DNA of 6,424 nt from Gemmatimonadota bacterium (GTDB lineage: Bacteria > Gemmatimonadota > Gemmatimonadetes > Longimicrobiales > Gaopeijiaceae): the NCBI GenBank assembly GCA_007127575.1, contig SKZC01000186.1:1-6424 (forward strand). Direction: 5' to 3'. The notes beneath the pieces are model-generated. The model was not told the origin of the DNA. It made no database searches and saw only the letters and a list, made by a program, of their open reading frames with translations. The position numbers were made by a program, and so were the translations under genes. Every line of letters starts with the position of its first letter. Positions within the stretch are counted from its first letter, which is position 1. This document shows, one piece after another, positions 6,176 through 6,424 of the stretch.

Positions 6176-6424
6176 TCACTCCAGATCTGGACACACACAC
6201 TCGTCTCCCTCGAACTTGCGGGAGGGAGCGCCCTCCAGGGGAGGACACGAACCTCCCAATACAGTGGGGCTGAAGCGAGGTTCCGCCTCCTGGGCCCACC
6301 CTTGAAGGCCGTTGAAGAAGTACAGGGACCACCGAGAAGGGGTCTTGCGGTCCTGGTCTAGGCGGAGCTCCGAAAGCGATGCCTTGCGCATCGGTGAGGG
6401 GCTCCAACGACGATCCAGGGCCGC
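6176..6424 (-). CDS. C-terminal end of an unidentified gene (cut by window edge)
   Basis: A minus-strand frame enters from the right edge and runs open for 82 codons to a TGA at 6178-6176. About 70 percent of its codons end in G or C, better than the competing frame that extends the coiled-coil gene over the same bases. Its stop lies five bases before the coiled-coil start, and its CTG GAG TGA end supplies that gene's ribosome binding site, an arrangement typical of an operon. The visible tail includes RKTPSRWSLYFFNGLQGW and ends KFEGDECVCPDLE, with three cysteines in the last ~30 residues. I do not recognise the family. An internal ATG at 6391 could make it a short 71-residue gene, but the frame is open through to the edge, so a longer gene is more likely. 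It could also be non-coding. Confidence 0.5.
   Translation of the reverse strand, partial: AALDRRWSPSPMRKASLSELRLDQDRKTPSRWSLYFFNGLQGWAQEAEPRFSPTVLGGSCPPLEGAPSRKFEGDECVCPDLE

Noticed and set aside
6181..6190. Perfect 10-base palindrome CCAGATCTGG just upstream of the coiled-coil gene, as an operator
   Set aside because: Palindromes of this length are expected about once per kilobase by chance, it falls in the coding end of the preceding frame, and there is no second copy near a promoter.
5338..6198. Minus-strand open frame of 286 residues
   Set aside because: It crosses the strong hairpin and overlaps both the MORN and coiled-coil genes. Its product is Pro/Gly/Arg-rich with no recognisable motif.
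6191..6200. (AC)5 dinucleotide run
   Set aside because: Only five units, inside the probable coding end of the upstream gene; too short to be a meaningful repeat.

Overview
The window comes from a GC-rich bacterial chromosome with strong G/C preference at third codon positions and short intergenic gaps. No rRNA, tRNA, CRISPR array, insertion sequence or phage gene is visible. Base composition and codon use look uniform. The GC-rich coding style and the many exported enzymes would suit Gemmatimonadota or a similar environmental phylum, but that is a guess and no marker gene in the window decides it.

Layout, left to right. (1) Positions 1-704, minus strand: the N-terminal third of an exported gamma-glutamyltransferase family protein, cut by the left window edge. 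(2) Positions 705-901: a divergent intergenic region. (3) Positions 902-2769, plus strand: a two-gene unit, an 88-residue protein whose stop codon overlaps (ATGA) the start of a 534-residue amidase-signature enzyme with a twin-arginine (Tat) signal and an intact Lys / cis-Ser / Ser triad. (4) Positions 2871-3650, plus strand: a classical short-chain dehydrogenase/reductase, followed by a hairpin. (5) Positions 3703-4773, minus strand: a 356-residue protein whose first ~160 residues resemble the YjbQ/UPF0047 family and whose last ~200 residues I do not recognise. (6) Positions 4941-5525, plus strand: a MORN-type (YwqK-like) protein made of seven exact 24-residue repeats, followed by a 12-bp perfect terminator-like hairpin. 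(7) Positions 5577-6170, minus strand: an exported, acidic, coiled-coil protein. It sits 5 bases downstream of (8) the C-terminal end of another minus-strand gene that runs off the right edge.

How the genes may work together. The gamma-glutamyltransferase and the Tat amidase both hydrolyse amide bonds outside the cytoplasm and are divergently arranged, so a shared role in using peptides or amides is possible but unproven. The small gene before the amidase is translationally coupled to it and vaguely resembles the small AtzG/DUF4089-type partners of soluble amidases. The YjbQ-like, MORN and coiled-coil genes show no clear functional link to the rest. The most interesting items are the YjbQ-like fusion and the small-partner/Tat-amidase pair. 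I see no convincing evidence of a wholly new multi-gene system.
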